From Trichinella spiralis (Eukaryota; Nematoda; Enoplea; Trichinellida; Trichinellidae): DNA of 64,000 nt. Shown here in pieces: positions 10,092 through 24,400 of this stretch. Position numbers and translations under genes: made by a program. The stretch spans positions 12,934,850 through 12,998,849 of the forward strand of contig CM012955.1 in assembly GCA_000181795.3 (NCBI GenBank), read 5' to 3'. The notes under the pieces were generated by a model that had not been told where the DNA came from, searched no databases, and saw nothing but the letters and a program-made list of their open reading frames with translations. Every line of letters begins with the position of its first letter. Position 1 is the stretch's first letter.

Positions 10092-13000
10092 GTCAACGGC
10101 AGTAAACTAGTTTACAATTACAGCTTCCTTCTTTAAACCGTTTTCAAGTTTTACCACCACCTGTATTGTAATATATTGCAGCCTTGTACTCTAATTTCTT
10201 GGTCACCTTTGTCGCCTGACACCAAAACGGACGCACAATTTGATGAAAGCTATTAGTGGACGGTCCGTTAAATTGAGCATCAACTTCTCAATATGTGATT
10301 TTACAACACTGACATAAATTTCCTGCTCTCCATCTACCACACCCCACCGAGAAAATTGTACCACCGCTTGTTGTATTCAACACTATCTTATTGTGATTAA
10401 TGAAAACCCATCAAATAACAAATTTCTTTTGATTTTTTCTTAAATCATAATTTAATTCGTTATAATTTCTGAGGGGCTGTTGTTTCCCGTTTTTTAATTT
10501 CATTTTCCATACTCTCTGTGAATCATACTTTTTTACCTTCTGATTTACATTATTGTAATTCTTCTTCTGCACCAAAAAAATATTTCTTTTCGCTGAAATT
10601 ACGAAAAAAAGGAAAAGAATATTTTAAAGTTGAAAAAAAATTTATACAAATTTATTGTTTTCATGAACTTCATGAAATAATTCGTATTCATTACATCCCT
10701 TTTGAATGATGCATGGGTTTTTTTGTCGTCTCATTTTGCCAACAAACAATTGACAAAATGAAAAAAATATATTAAAATTATAAAATAAATAAATGGATGA
10801 AAGTATTTTGAAATTTTTTTGTCATCTTCCGTTTTTATTGTCAGATGGAGAAGAAATATTCGGCAAAGTTTCGACACTTACAGTACAAATTACTTCCTCA
10901 AATTAAAACAGGTTTTTTCGACAGATTACTGTATTGCAGAATGCAAAAAACTGAAAATTATGTTTTATTTATTTATTTGATAGTAGCAAATTAATAATTA
11001 CTTTTTTAATCGATAGATTTTGTTTATTTTTGAGATGCATTTTCGAAATATGGACAAACTGATTGTTCATTTCAAACTTTACTAGCCAGTGGTAATTTTT
11101 GTGTTTTCTCCAAAATCACAACTTTACATGTGTATAAATAATGTATTCAAAATTTAAAAATGCTCTTGGGTGAATTAATGCGATTTAAACGTTTACTCAA
11201 CACTGCGATGAAAATTAGTGCAACAAGAATAAACAACCTGTCTTCAAATATCACTTTTCAATAGTCAATTTCCATTTAAAGCAGAGTAGGGCAAAAATTC
11301 CAGTATATTTTGTCAAACATATTTTACAATAAAGGCTTTTGCAGAGGGTTGGTGATGATCTACTATATATATATATGTTCTGAATACGAAATGTTCTGAA
11401 AACAAAAATATGCTTTTGCAGAAAAAAGGTAATTCAATGCGTCTGTCATTATTTCCAAAACAATCTCATTCGTTAATTAAATGTTTGTTTTACAATTTTT
11501 TAAAGCGAATTTCTGGAATACAAGCACACTCGTGTAGTAATAGTACATTCTGCATTTACTTTTAAACATTTAAACTTTCTCATGCACAAAATTTTGCTTT
11601 CCCATTCTTACACCCTCTACAAGATCTTATCCATAAATATAAAGTAATTGACTTGTCGGAAGATACTTTAAAAAACAAAGAACAATTTATTGTTTTCATT
11701 TTTAATAAAATTGAACAATACATCATAGATTTTCAGTACTGATGAAATATGCGTGAACGTCGGATAACAAAATTGTATTTCTCAGTGATTTACTATTAAT
11801 AAAAAAAAACAGTAAATAAAACACTGAAAACCTATTATTAGTTTCTTTCACTGAACGTGCAATTGATGAATTTTCCAGTTGTCTCGTTGCATTAAATTGA
11901 TTAATATGCAAATATTCAAATTCACACTAGCAAAAATAAATGATAAATTTTATGCCAAAAACTCACGCGTCAGAAACTAAGCTACGAACAGCAACAGAAA
12001 AGTGCTTCGCTAATACAAGCCTCCCTTATAAATTTATAACGTAATACCTAAATTATAATTGTTTTCATAAAGATACAAATAACTATAAAAAATTAAAAAA
12101 TGAAATATATTTTTATAAAATTATGCATTGATAATCAGGTTATTCCTTACAGTAAGTTGTAATCCGTATTGAGCTAGAAGGTAAAGGCAGTGTATTATTT
12201 TATTTTTTTGCGTCAGTTTATGCGTTTTTTATTCTTTTCATTCCGTTTTTTATTCTTTTTTTTATTCCGCGTCCAATTGTTAAAAAGGTGCTTGGATATG
12301 TACTTCAATTTATTATTTATTAATGATTACGTCAGAATTAGTTTGTCTTAGTTTTCTAAAATTTAATATTCCTAAAAACAGTTGTAAATTTATTCTCTTG
12401 AAATTCCAGTTCTTCATATCACTTATTATGAAGTATGCAATGGCTAGTTTAGTTTACCATTTCTGATTCGGGTATAGTATTTCTGTATATTTTTTGTTTA
12501 TTGTTTTATTAGTTACCGTTTGGTGCAAAGTTGTGACTTTTGTATTATTTACGATAGTAAATTTGACGGTAGTAACGGTTAGACGCCCACTATGGCGATT
12601 TTGTTAAATATTAATCAATTTTTTCAATTAATGTCGACATCAATGTATCATTAGTTATGATATTATTCTGCTAGACATTTTATGCTTTGACTGTGATTCC
12701 AACATTCATTACTTACGCATCTCTTCAGCTAGATATTTATTATGAGACTAATATGAAATTATTATGATAAATTGCATTTATTTTTCCAGTTCCATTTTTG
12801 AAAATTTTCTGTGAAGCATTTCATTTCTGCATTCCCTTTAAAACATCTCACTCAAGTTGTTTAAGCTTTCATCATTCATATGTGTACTGTATTTTTAATT
12901 GAAAATCAAGTTTGGGTAACCATTATTTAATGCGAATGAAATGTAATGTAAAGTTTTTCCTAAATGTCATTTGCATTTGTGTTAAATAATTTTGTTTTTT

Positions 13001-14063
13001 TCTGTGTTTGCGTCATGACGTATTTGTTTTACTTTTTTTGTTTTCAAACAGCACGAAGCTTTAATTTTGTGTGCAACGTAATTGCATTTTTATATAATGC
13101 ACAAATTTTGATTATTTAAAATTTTTGATGTCATTATTTTTGTGTTCTTGTTTGATTATTTATTTCTGTCCTCTATATATTTGTAATATTTCCATGTAAA
13201 TGCTGAATGAAATTTCATTTCTGTTTGCTGTGACTCGAAAGCGAAACATTTTGGCTCGTTTCAAATTGCCAACTGTGTGCAAATTTAATTTCATCATTCA
13301 GTTTCACAAAATACACTCTGAATAAGAATTTTCTTCATGTTGTAAAGCGTTATCTTGATTTCTTATGTTACTGTAATTGACCTATTTTCTTCACTCGAAA
13401 GGATGTTTTTTGATGTAATGTCATGTAGATTTTAATCTCGCTTTTGTCCAGAAGGCTGCACTTTTTAAATTCTGTTTATTTATATACGATTGTATTTATC
13501 GTTTTTTTAATTTATACTTTGTTTATTGTGTTGTATCTTACAATTCTCCTATGCCAAGTGCTTTGTGCTGTCTCGTTTAGACTTGCTTTAATCTTTGTTG
13601 TTTGTTGGGCTAACACAAATTTTCAGTAAATAAATGCTGCAAGCATGATGCAGGCTACCTCTGCTCTACTTAGCACGAAGAGGACATGTCCTAATTCTTA
13701 CGGGATGTGTATTGCCTATCGAAATTAGATCGCACGTGTATTGTTAGTGCAGCAGTTCTTGCTTAATTTTGATAAGCTGAACAATTTTAATTTATGTGAA
13801 TTTTCTTATTTACAGATTTGATTTAAATTTTTAGTTTTTACTTTTGTTTATATATGTAAAGATTAGAAAGATGTAAAAGAAGTTCAACTGATCATTTCAT
13901 TAATGGGGAACCAGCTGTAAAGGTTATTAAATTCTGTTGGTAGATTGTTTTGTGATTTAAGTTAGCAGTTGTGATGTGAGACTTTTGTTTGCGAAAGTGA
14001 AAGTTTTGAGTAGAAAGAAAAAAGAATTTAATGATCTATTTATATTCAGATTGTACGACAGCA

Positions 14064-16558
14064 ATGGGTCACAAATTGCCAGCAGGACAATTCGATCGCA
14101 GATTGGGTGGATCAGTGTTGGAAAATGGCCTCTGCCTATCAATAAACGACACCAACACTGATTTCGGTTATCCAGGTTATCGGCACTATGTTTGTCCAAG
14201 TCGTCTCGACATTATCTTGAATTCTGAGCTGCCGTCAGTTGAGGTGCAGGTAATAATTGATGTAAATCTTGTGAATGTTAAAAATGTAAATGTGATTTTA
14301 AATAGTTGTTGGAAAGATGGATGCACTATTTTTAATTTGGTAATGATTTATTTGGAAAATTATTTATGCTCATTATTCACTGAATGCCGATACATGAGAA
14401 AATTTAAATATTATCAATCAGACATAATTATAAACAATAATGTAGCATCAGTTTAAATGTTTAGAATGGTAAAATCAACTACTGTTATGCAATGATTACA
14501 CAGATATTTTGAGAATGAATGAAGCAGCTGTGTTAATGCAACATTTCTATTTTTATTCTTTAATTACACAGAACGACGATTCGAAAGTAGTCAGTTGAGA
14601 TGAATAAAATAATTTTGTTGAAATTTTTTTGCAACAGTAATGAAGTGAAAAGTGCATTATGCATTATTAGTTGCAAATTATTAAATGATTGAACATACAT
14701 TAGGAAATAAATGCATCAGTTTCACTTTTGTGTAATGTTTCTTCCGTTTGATTAGGAAACAAGGAAGATTGTTTAATACAATATTTAATTCCCTTTTCAT
14801 GTATTTATTCATGAAATGATGTATGAATATTTATTTATTTATTTATTTGGTGATGTTATTATTTCTTTTATTTAATAAATTCAAAATTGATTTTATTCGC
14901 ATGCTTTGATTTTTTTTTTGGAAATTGAAGTGACATTTGATTTTAGCAACTTTAAAGTGAACATTTTTGCATTAAAAATTTTCACAAAATGCTGACATGT
15001 TCGCACATGTTGTAGCAACTGACGTTCTAATTATTGATCCAGTTTTTATATTTTCAATTATTGCTAATATTCAGTGTGACGTATTTGTCAGTTGAAATGT
15101 GCAAGTTTTTTCGGTCTCTAATTTCATTGAAGCAGAAATATTTTATGTTTATGTTATTATTTATAACACGAAACTGAAAAATGCACGTCATTTGTTTTTT
15201 GCAGTGGTTTATGGAATTTAATTTTTGTTTTATTTGTTTTTATTTATTTTGTTTATGTATTATGGTTTGGGTTATTTTTTTCAGAAGGCAAATTCTTGGA
15301 ATCCTGCGGATTGCAGTTATAATATTTATGTCAAAGAAGATGATCCTTTGACATTCCATCGATATCCGGTTGCCCAGAGTACAGACTCCATTCGCGGCAA
15401 GGTCGGTTACACGGAGGGTTTTCACGTTTGGAAAGTCACTTGGCCTGTGTGCCAACGGGGCACTCATGCTGTGATTGGCGTCGCTACCGCCAAAGCCCCT
15501 CTATGTTCTGCTGGTTATTGCTCTTTGGTTGGTTCTTCGGCCGACTCTTGGGGTTGGGATATTGGTAGGAAGAAGCTCTACCATGACTGGCGCTCTGAAA
15601 CTGCCAGCGACTATCCGAATTCTATTGATGAAATTGAAGATTACGTAGTACCACAAGATTTTCTCATGATTTTGGACATGGACGAGGGTACGCTCAGCTT
15701 TTTTGCTGATGACACATTTTTGGGAGTTGCTTTCGAGTTTCTTCGAGGAAGTAAAGTTTATCCAATTGTCTCTGCCGTGTGGGGCCACTGTGAAGTCACT
15801 CTGCAGTATCTTGGTGGTTTAGCTCGTAAGTTTTTTTTTGCTTTTCATTATATAATTATCGTTATCAGTTCTTTATGATGTAACTTTATTATTATTATTT
15901 TGTTTTAGCTGACTCTTTTCATTTTGTATTAAGTGTTCAATTCAGGTGTCATGTATATTAGTTATTTCATTACAGTTGGCTAAGTTGGTATTTTATACTT
16001 TCTGAAAGTTATTAAGCATGTTTTGTAAATAAATAAGTGAACACGTATTGTATATATTTTAGCATTGATTTTTGCGTTTAATTTAATTTAATTTTTCTGT
16101 AGCAAATTTGTAACTTTGATTGTGCAATGAATCCGAATTATCCATCCACTCTGTTCGTAAAAGCGTACGAAATGTTATTTTCATTTTGTTATAAAGACTA
16201 AAACTGCAATAGATGCGAAAATGTGTACAAGATGTTTTCAATAATAATGGTTCTTTGATGAATTGATTGGATTTGGTTGTGAAATATTATTTTATCAGTT
16301 AAATTTTTTTCGTTCGGCAAATATATTTTTTGCCCAGTTTATCTTTTTTTTTTGAAGTTAGCTTAATATTTGAAACATTAATTTTTTAATGAAAATTTCA
16401 TTGTTTTTATTTATTTTTTCTGTTTTACAGCGCGACCGCTGTGTTTAAGTGTAATTTGTCGTCGAGAAATTCGCAAACAGATGAAAAAGCCTTCGCGCGA
16501 AAATATCGACGGGCTGGAGTTGCCAGAACTACTGAAAGATTATGTATTATATCAGTGA
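14064..16558 (+). CDS. SPRY domain-containing SOCS box protein (SPSB1/gustavus type)
   Basis: SPSB proteins are substrate receptors of cullin-5 / elongin B-C ubiquitin ligases; the SPRY domain holds the target peptide and the SOCS box binds the ligase. Exons 14064-14249, 15285-15825 and 16431-16558 join in frame to 284 residues (human SPSB1 has 273). The start MGHKLPAG matches the family start MGQKV. SPRY landmarks: [83 protein letters not shown] and [14 protein letters not shown]. The last exon is the SOCS box, with an elongin-binding LSVICRRE segment and the closing LKDYVLYQ, as in vertebrate SPSB1 (LKAYLLYQ). A splice-acceptor AG at 14048-14049 lies 14 bases before the ATG, so an upstream untranslated exon or trans-spliced leader is likely. 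A possible AATAAA is at 17360-17365. Confidence 0.93.
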
Positions 16559-19500
16559 TGACTTCAGTTTATGTAGTGGATTTTAAATTGCAAATGTGAA
16601 TCGCTTGCATACTTTTAACATTTAGCCCAATGCAAGCAGACTGTTTTTCACCTGTCGTAGTTTTATTTTTTTTAGTATTATCTGTACTTTTAAGAGAAAA
16701 ACAATTTTACTCTGTGACTCTGTCCAAAAATTTACTTTTACCTCAGCTATGTTGATGTCAAATTATTGTTAATTTTGTGTCACTTGGCACGGTCCGGCAG
16801 TACTTTATTGACCACTGTTGTGTGCATAATATGCGTTGCCTGTTAATGGAGGATCTCCTTGGATTTTTTAACCTCAACATTTTCTTGCTCAATGAGGACA
16901 ATCACAGCAAAATGATGCTGTATTTCTCCTCTTATTAAATTTCCGGTCATTGCTTCGGTATCACTTGGAAGAGCCATTCCAGTGATATTCAGTTACTGAA
17001 GCATACACACCCACAGACGCATGCATATCCAGATTATTCAACAACCCACCCACCCACACACATATATACGGTGGCCATGTTGGTGTTATGTTGGTGTCGC
17101 CGTTGATTTCGGTAAGTGTGAAAAATAGCGCTGCCGTGGTGGAATGAATTGTACTATACAACAAAGTGTTCAGCGCTGGTATGGGAGATTTTTTGGATGT
17201 GCATGTATGTGTGTATGTATTTGATGTTTTTTTTTGTTGTTTTGCATAATGGATGCTACAGTTTTTTTTTAAATTGACCGTGCAAAATTTCCTCCACGTA
17301 GAACTTTTGCACATAATCCATTGACACGTGTACGTTGGTTATTTTGTAGATAAAATTTCAATAAAGAAATATTATTCTACTGTTGTTTTGTTGTTTTCGT
17401 TTCATATCAATAGGGGAAACATTTGCATGAGTAACAGATAATTTGAAACAATTGTCATTATGATTACTGTATTTTTTGTTTTTATAGTGAAATGCAGGTT
17501 TTAACAAAATTTTCAGTTTACCCTGATAAATTTCAGTTAATGAATGATTATTTAAAAGAAAAAAGCTATTAAAATTGATTAAATAATAGTTTGTAAAAGT
17601 TGTCTATATTGAAAAAAATAGATGAGATGGTTTATTTTTTTTGATAGCAATATGAACTAACTTTTTCTCTACTTCTTCAGTGAACGTCGACAAAGCTAAA
17701 CTGCTTTTTGTGAGTGAAGCTTGCGATCGACTAGTTGTGTGTTGTTTGTTTTCGAAAAAGCGGTGCGTAAATTTCACAAACGTTGCAGAAATGTTTGTTG
17801 TTACTGATTTGTTGTTTGCTTTTGCCAATAAACGCCTCAAATGTGAATACACACTGCCAGCTATTAGAGATGCGCAGCGAAGTTGTAGTTTATTCATTGA
17901 AAATGTTCCACGCCTGACAACAGCATCCAGTAGCAACCCTCGCACAATTGTCCCTAGTACCTGGTGACTATAGGGGCGAGTTCTGTTTCATCGACTTCTT
18001 CGACCATTATTATTTTCATCTACCATGTCCAAGTATTCACTTTTTTTTCTTTTTAACACTCATTTATAAACAATACTTATCAATTTGATAAAACATTACT
18101 CATTGGGCTGAAAATTATTTGTTTGTCATTGATGTAAGAGTTATATTTTGCAAATTTGTCTTGCTTTGCTTTATGTGAATGTGAATTCGAAGATATGAAC
18201 GAAATGGTGGCAGCACTTGAATTTCGACACTTATAATACAAAACATGCTACGTAAATTTCTTCCACTGTAACTATACAAGTTGTATCTAATTGAAAATTA
18301 TGCAAAATTTTGTTAATATATATAAATAAATATATATATATATAAAGCGGAAGTTTTACTGGATTACGGATTGAATTTCCGCAAAAGCTTTTCGTTGCTA
18401 TTCAACTCATTTCAGTTTTTCAAATTTCTACGCACAAACAACTCTTTACTTGTCAAAGTGAAAATTTTCAACGACACAATGGCCGTTTATAATTTCAAAC
18501 ATATCAATTTAATTAAGCATTAACGCTATTTATCTATTCTCTTCTATTCTATTTATTCATTTGACACTTTGTAAACATCAGAATTTTGATAAGAAAACAA
18601 TCTCATTGAAAATATTATCTGCTTGTTGTGTAAAACCATGTTTGCCAGCCAACATATCTGTTTACTCAAAACAACACTGCTGGTCAAATATCTTTTTCTC
18701 TGGCCGTGATTTTCTCAATCATTACATTATTAATTCAGTTTCAGTTAATTTTAGTTTTGACTAAAAAATATTATAATTTATTTATTTTACACTATATATT
18801 TTTAATTTTACATATAAAAAATTGTTTTTTTCATTTTTTAATTTGCATGTATTATTTTATACTGTAACAGAGTTAAAAATTGCGATGAGGCGATTGCAAG
18901 CGCCATACTGTAAGAAATTGCGATAGGAATTTTGAATCCGCCGTTGAAATTTCACTTAAACTCATTTTGTGTATTAATTTTTTAAAGTTTTTTATTGAAA
19001 ATCTTTTTTCTTGAGTAACTTTAGTATGTTTAGCAAAATTTCAAATGCACAGTTTTCATCTCCAAATTTATTTCTACAACAAACATGCATTTGTTGAAGA
19101 TAGTTTTTCATTGCCAGTGAAAATGTTTGTCTTATCTGTGATTTGTTCTATGTATATTGGTGAGCGTATTATTCAGGTCCAATTCTCACTTTGTTGGTGC
19201 TTTTATGCGCAACTTGCAATGCAGCTTCTGCCGCTGCTCCACCTTTTTTCCATTTTCACTGCAACGCATATTGATCAAAGTGTCACGTCTTTGTTGTCAT
19301 ATCATAAAGCAACACTTTGTGTGATTCAATTCATCTGTTCTGCAATCAGCCTGGATCTTTGAATTTTAGCTGCTTTCTGCTATGACGACGATAATTGCTT
19401 TAGGAGATTTGTTTTGCACTGTACTATATGACCAAAAGCCTGATTATTTAATCGGCAATACGCGCAAATGCTTGGCAATTGTGATTGATGATTCACAGCT

Positions 19501-21371
19501 CACGAATTCATTAATTATATATCTATAACGTTATTTCCGTTGCTAATTGACTCAACCACAACTTTGATTCGAAAGAAGTTGCCGGTCGCTTGGACAGTTT
19601 TCATATTTTATGAAATCTAACAAAGTTAACTCGTTTGTGAAATGTAAGAGTTGCAGAAGAAAAACAGGGGATTGAACATTCTGACATTCTGACAGGCAGG
19701 CAAATCATTAAAAGCAGTGATAACAAAATGAACGTTTATTAGCATGTGGAAAAATGAATTCATATTTTCTCATTGAATTTAATTCATATATCATTCATTT
19801 AATAATCTATATTCTGCTTCTTCGAGAGCATTGTAAACAATAAGTTTTGATATTTTGGTACATTTTATGAGTAGTTTCATTTACCTCAGGTTGCTTTTAT
19901 TTCAAATTCATTACCTATCTGTTGTATAGTGTTATTTTATTTTTTCTATTTAATTGATAACATATAAATCTGTTTTTTAATATTCATCAATTTTAGATGA
20001 AAGAAAGCTAGAAATTACCTGTCATACAGGTAGATGTACAAAGCTGAGATATGTTGGTATTTAAAAAGATTATTTTTCATTTTTGAACATCGAAATGTAT
20101 GAAAAAAGTTTAAATTTATTTAAAATTATAAAATAATAGCTGCAAAATTAATATTGAAATGAAGATGTTTTTATTTGCAACTCATCTCGTTGATAAGCAA
20201 AGTTACGAATTAACATTAAATTCATTGATCATTTTATGAAAGTTACGGAAGAATTATATTTTGATTGTTCACACATTAATTGAATATGATGAATGAATTT
20301 GTAAAAACAATTCTCCGTTAAATTAAATTACTCCTGATTGAAATGCCACCGAAACACTGTAATTAAAAAATGATGATTGAAAATCAGGTATGATAATTAC
20401 CGTAAAAAATGCTTTTAATCATGCGAAATATGCTGAACAAAGTTGATACTGATGCATACTTTCAACGGTTTAGTAGAACTGCGAAGCTTATTTAAAGTAC
20501 GTGTCGCGAGAATTTATGCGAATATGTAGCAACAACAACGAAAAGTTTCAGTTTAATAAACTTTTTTGTGTGAAAATTGCCTTTCAATGTTCGAACCGTT
20601 TGGCAAGATGTTGCATATCCAATTCGAGCAAAATAATGACTTTCTGTTTCCGAATGGATAGGTTTTGGAACTTAAACTTTGTTACAGTATCTTAATAATA
20701 TGGAAACGTATTTTGTTACCGCAAAAAATGAAAATCTATTAGCATGTTGTTTTTTTACACAGCCTATAACTTTTACTGATCCGTTAAATAAATTTTGTCT
20801 TATTAATATTGTTGAGAGTAAATTGTGAAAAATGTTTAGCAAAATGGAACTGATTGTTTACTTTAAAATAGTGGATAATGAATTTCTTGCTAGATATCCA
20901 CTATTCTTGATTATCATTTGCAAATAAAGTTTGCCGATTATCATGTATTTGTTTACAAATATTTCATTAAACTGTAAGATAAAAATAAATTGATTTTAAT
21001 TTATAATGGATTTAAGTTTTTTTCAAATAAAAGAAGCTTTATTTATTTTTTAAAACAACTTATTATATTTCATTTATGTTAATTGTGAAGACCTAATTTT
21101 CAACAAATCCTTCTGTATTCTTTATCTGGTCATGGTGGTTCAATATATCCCAAATTTACGCGTTGTCACCGAATTTGGTATTGCATACGCCATTGAAATT
21201 TGAGTGGAAAACAAATTCTTTTTGAATCATTTCGCACTGTTAAAGGTAAACAAAGAATCTTCTTTAAAATTTTTAACATTACTTTGTAATCAGTGGTTTG
21301 TCAGCTATTGTGCAACGATATGCAGAGCTGATTCAGTTTGTGAAAGCAAATTTTTTGTGAATACGGAACGC
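16559..21371. other. Non-coding region downstream of the SPSB gene
   Basis: The first 0.8 kb probably holds the 3' untranslated region. A (TA)n-rich tract is at about 18314-18345. Overlapping open frames on both strands at 17604-17967 are neither family-like nor bounded by convincing splice signals, so they are left uncalled. The rest is AT-rich with no feature I can support. Confidence 0.35.
18314..18345. repeat. (TA)n-rich microsatellite
   Basis: TA tract interrupted once by AAATAAA, downstream of the SPSB gene. Confidence 0.8.
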
Positions 21372-21433
21372 ATGATGAGGAAATCCCCTGAATCTGCTGA
21401 AAGTGGAAATCGCCGCACAATATTTACTATTGG
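21372..21433 (+). CDS. Candidate distal first coding exon of the K-Cl cotransporter gene
   Basis: A short frame starts ATGATG and encodes MMRKSPESAESGNRRTIFTI plus two bases of the next codon, then meets a consensus donor GG|GTAAGT. The bases left over (phase 2) match exactly what is needed by an acceptor AG at 30544-30545, which opens one base plus SAAY before the ATG at 30559. Splicing the two would extend the cotransporter by 25 residues to 1217. The intron would be 9.1 kb. Evidence is limited to the splice consensus, matching phase and protein-like composition. The segment could instead belong to an unseen gene or be chance. Confidence 0.35.
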
Positions 21434-24400
21434 GTAAGTGAATTTTTCTATCTATACAAATGAGGAAGTGAATCACTGTTATTGATAATAATGGGATGAG
21501 CGCAGCGATTTGCATATTTGCCCCAGGTTGACCTAATTTACAGTAATAAATGCAAGTGAAGTGCTGGTGTTTTAAGTTTTTCCTTTGCAAAGCAGTGATT
21601 CAGATAATTTTGCATAAAAATGCATATTGTTGTTTTGCAGTTGACCTCGAAGGCGGACTGATATTTTATTAGACTTTCAGTTTTGTATTAGTAATCCACA
21701 AACTGGGAGAAATTAATTTTGTTCACTTTCAATCACTGACATGTTAAATTAGTAACATAACCGTGGTTACGTTGCATTATTGAATTTTCCCGCATGTACA
21801 TTATTGTTTAATGCAAAATGATCATTCATTTGAGTGTTAAATTAAATTGAAGAAAATTGTTTTCCATTTTAAGTGAAACGATCAATTTAGCCAATTGTTT
21901 GAAGTAATTTTATATTATATTATTTTTTAAAAAACTATATTTCATCATATTTTCGGAGTTATAAATAGAATCACTTATGTATCATTTTGTAATGTTTATA
22001 TATTCTAGTATTTGATCTTCCTGCATTTAAGTTTCAGAGCTTTGAAAATTATTCTGATTTTCAAGAATTATTTTTGTATGTTTTTTTTGGAAACGATTAT
22101 AGTAATAATAGACTGTAGTCTTCTTTTGAATGAAATAAATAATGTATTATTTACATTTTATTGCATGTTTATGAGTTGAACAAGTGATTTTTGTTAAAGT
22201 TTTTCATTTCAAACTCCGGCTTTGACGTTTGCTTATTGCATGCAGCCAAAGATTGTCAATATGATTATGATGCAATGTTAAATTTTTCTTTTTTTCGTTT
22301 TTAGTTTTTAAATAACAATTATTTTTTCAATTGCTTGACCATTTTTATATGTCTATAGGTTTATACTGATAGATATTTTTTCTTTGGCAACTTTCAGTTC
22401 AGTTTTACATTTTCATGATGGAAAATGAGAAATAATTAAAAATTTTTCCTGTTCTCTTTTTGTCTTTTGAAATTTTACTCTGATTTTAATTTAGTGTAGT
22501 GTAAATACGTTCTTTTCTGAATTGAATAAAATTGGTAACAATGCATTTATGTTGTTTTGATCGTTGATTTTTTTCATTTAAATTGTACGAACAAATTAAT
22601 CACAAATCAGATATTTCAATGAAATTTTTTCTTGAAATTGAATAAACTGATCTAACGGAAAAGCAGGTGTTTCTTCAAATTTCTCTTTCATCCACATCTA
22701 TTTTCAGTACAATAATTGCGCTGTGAACTGCAATGCCATGAAACATTGTTATAAGTTGATTGATTGATTAATCAGAGAAAAGAATGTAGATATCCAAGGA
22801 TATTGAAAAGTAATATATTTTCCCCTCTCATTATGTCATTTATTTTTCCATTTGCATTTTCCATAATTTAACAGAATTATTTAAGCTTTCACCTTGGGAT
22901 TGTATTTGTTTTCAATTTATTATTTATAATGAAGTTTAACTGCAGCTTCGTAAATGTCAACAGGATCATTTTCACGTATTGGTTAAAATAATTATTCGTC
23001 AACTGAGAAATATTGTTCTGCTTTTTTAAAAATTTATTCATGTAAAAAATTTATATTATTGTCATTCGATAGAAAATTATCTGAATCTGGAATGTTTTTT
23101 TTCTTTGCCTTTTAACATGATAAACTCGATGTAGTGGTTTATAATTTTTGATCTAGTATTTTTATATTTGACTTGTTATTTTGTATTTTTTCATTGTTTT
23201 GGTTTTGGTTCATTCAGTTTTGTCGTATCATTCATTGATTGCTGCATTGACTTCAAATATTGACTTTTAAGCATCTGCTAAGAAGACTTTCAATGAGTGT
23301 ATTTTGTTTTCATATTCACATTCATCTGCATGCAGACAAGTCGTATTAGCAGTTTAGTGGTACAGATTTGAGCAGTATACATACATAGTTTATATATGTT
23401 TTTAATCTTAAATTTCTCGATTATTGTAAAAGTGATTTACACACATTTTATGCTGTGGGAATTTAGGAAATTTAATGGGCTCATCTAAATGTTTGCGAAC
23501 AACAAAGTAGTGCATTTGGAATTATTTATAATGAACATTGATAATGTTGTAATACTTGTAAGCAATATTCAATGAATTGAGAATTAATTTTAAAAAAATT
23601 ATTTCCATAGTCAAACTTTCAAGGATCATCAGCTTCAGTATTTTTTCATGGCGATATACTGCGTTGCAGTATATTGAAATTATATGTTTATTTTCAATAA
23701 TAAAAAGAAAATATTATCTGCATGTTTAATGTTTATTTTATTGAAATTTATTTTTTCAATCAGGTGGGGTGGTTGGAAATTATTGTCAACAGAAATGAAT
23801 GTAACGAAATTCATGGAAATGTATTTATTAAATTTATTATTGAATTGGCGGTGCGGATATTTTTGGGAAATGTGATTATTGCTACAATGTTGATTTGTAT
23901 GGACAACGTTGGCAAGTTTGCGTCATCGGACGCTTCTCTCAAGGCACGTTTTCGAACATCCCACGGGTGCATATTTGCATGGCAAATTAAGGAGCAATCA
24001 ATTTTATGCCTTCATTCCACCTTAGTTTTTATAATTTTTTATTTTTCCGCGTTGTTTAATTAGCAAACTGGAGATTGTAATTTGACAGATATGTTATGTT
24101 TTGTTAATGGTTTTTGTAATGATTTTTCTTCGTTGGTTTTTTTCTGATCGTTTAATCGAGTTTAGAAAATGCACTGGATTTATTCATTTTCAATTGATGC
24201 TTAATTTAATGTGTAAACAACCCGGAAAGAAATGGACAAATTAACATTTTGTAGCACTTTTGTAAATTACTTTTCTATAATCGAAAAATGCATTTCGAAA
24301 AAAAAAGATCCGATGCCGTGGGAATTGAACTTTGAAGTTCAATTTTCAGCTTCACCATTCGGACGGTAGTGGTTTCATGGTTCCATTTACACGGTATTGG

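Larger units (their letters stand above)
8761..14063. other. Intergenic region with GC-rich patches and microsatellites
   Basis: About 5.3 kb without a recognisable gene. A locally GC-rich patch at about 8750-8855 and another at about 9905-10020 stand out from the AT-rich background and could be promoter or untranslated-exon sequence of the SPSB gene downstream. Simple repeats: (TTG)n at 9831-9852 and (GATA)n at 10068-10091. The longest open frames here are AT-rich and lack codon bias. Confidence 0.35.

Noticed and set aside
17604-17967. Overlapping open frames on both strands of about 100 residues
   Set aside because: No family-like motif, no convincing splice partners, and T-rich composition as expected by chance.
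23684-24063. Two overlapping hydrophobic frames
   Set aside because: AT-rich sequence naturally yields F/I/L-rich frames; no start context or conservation signal is visible.
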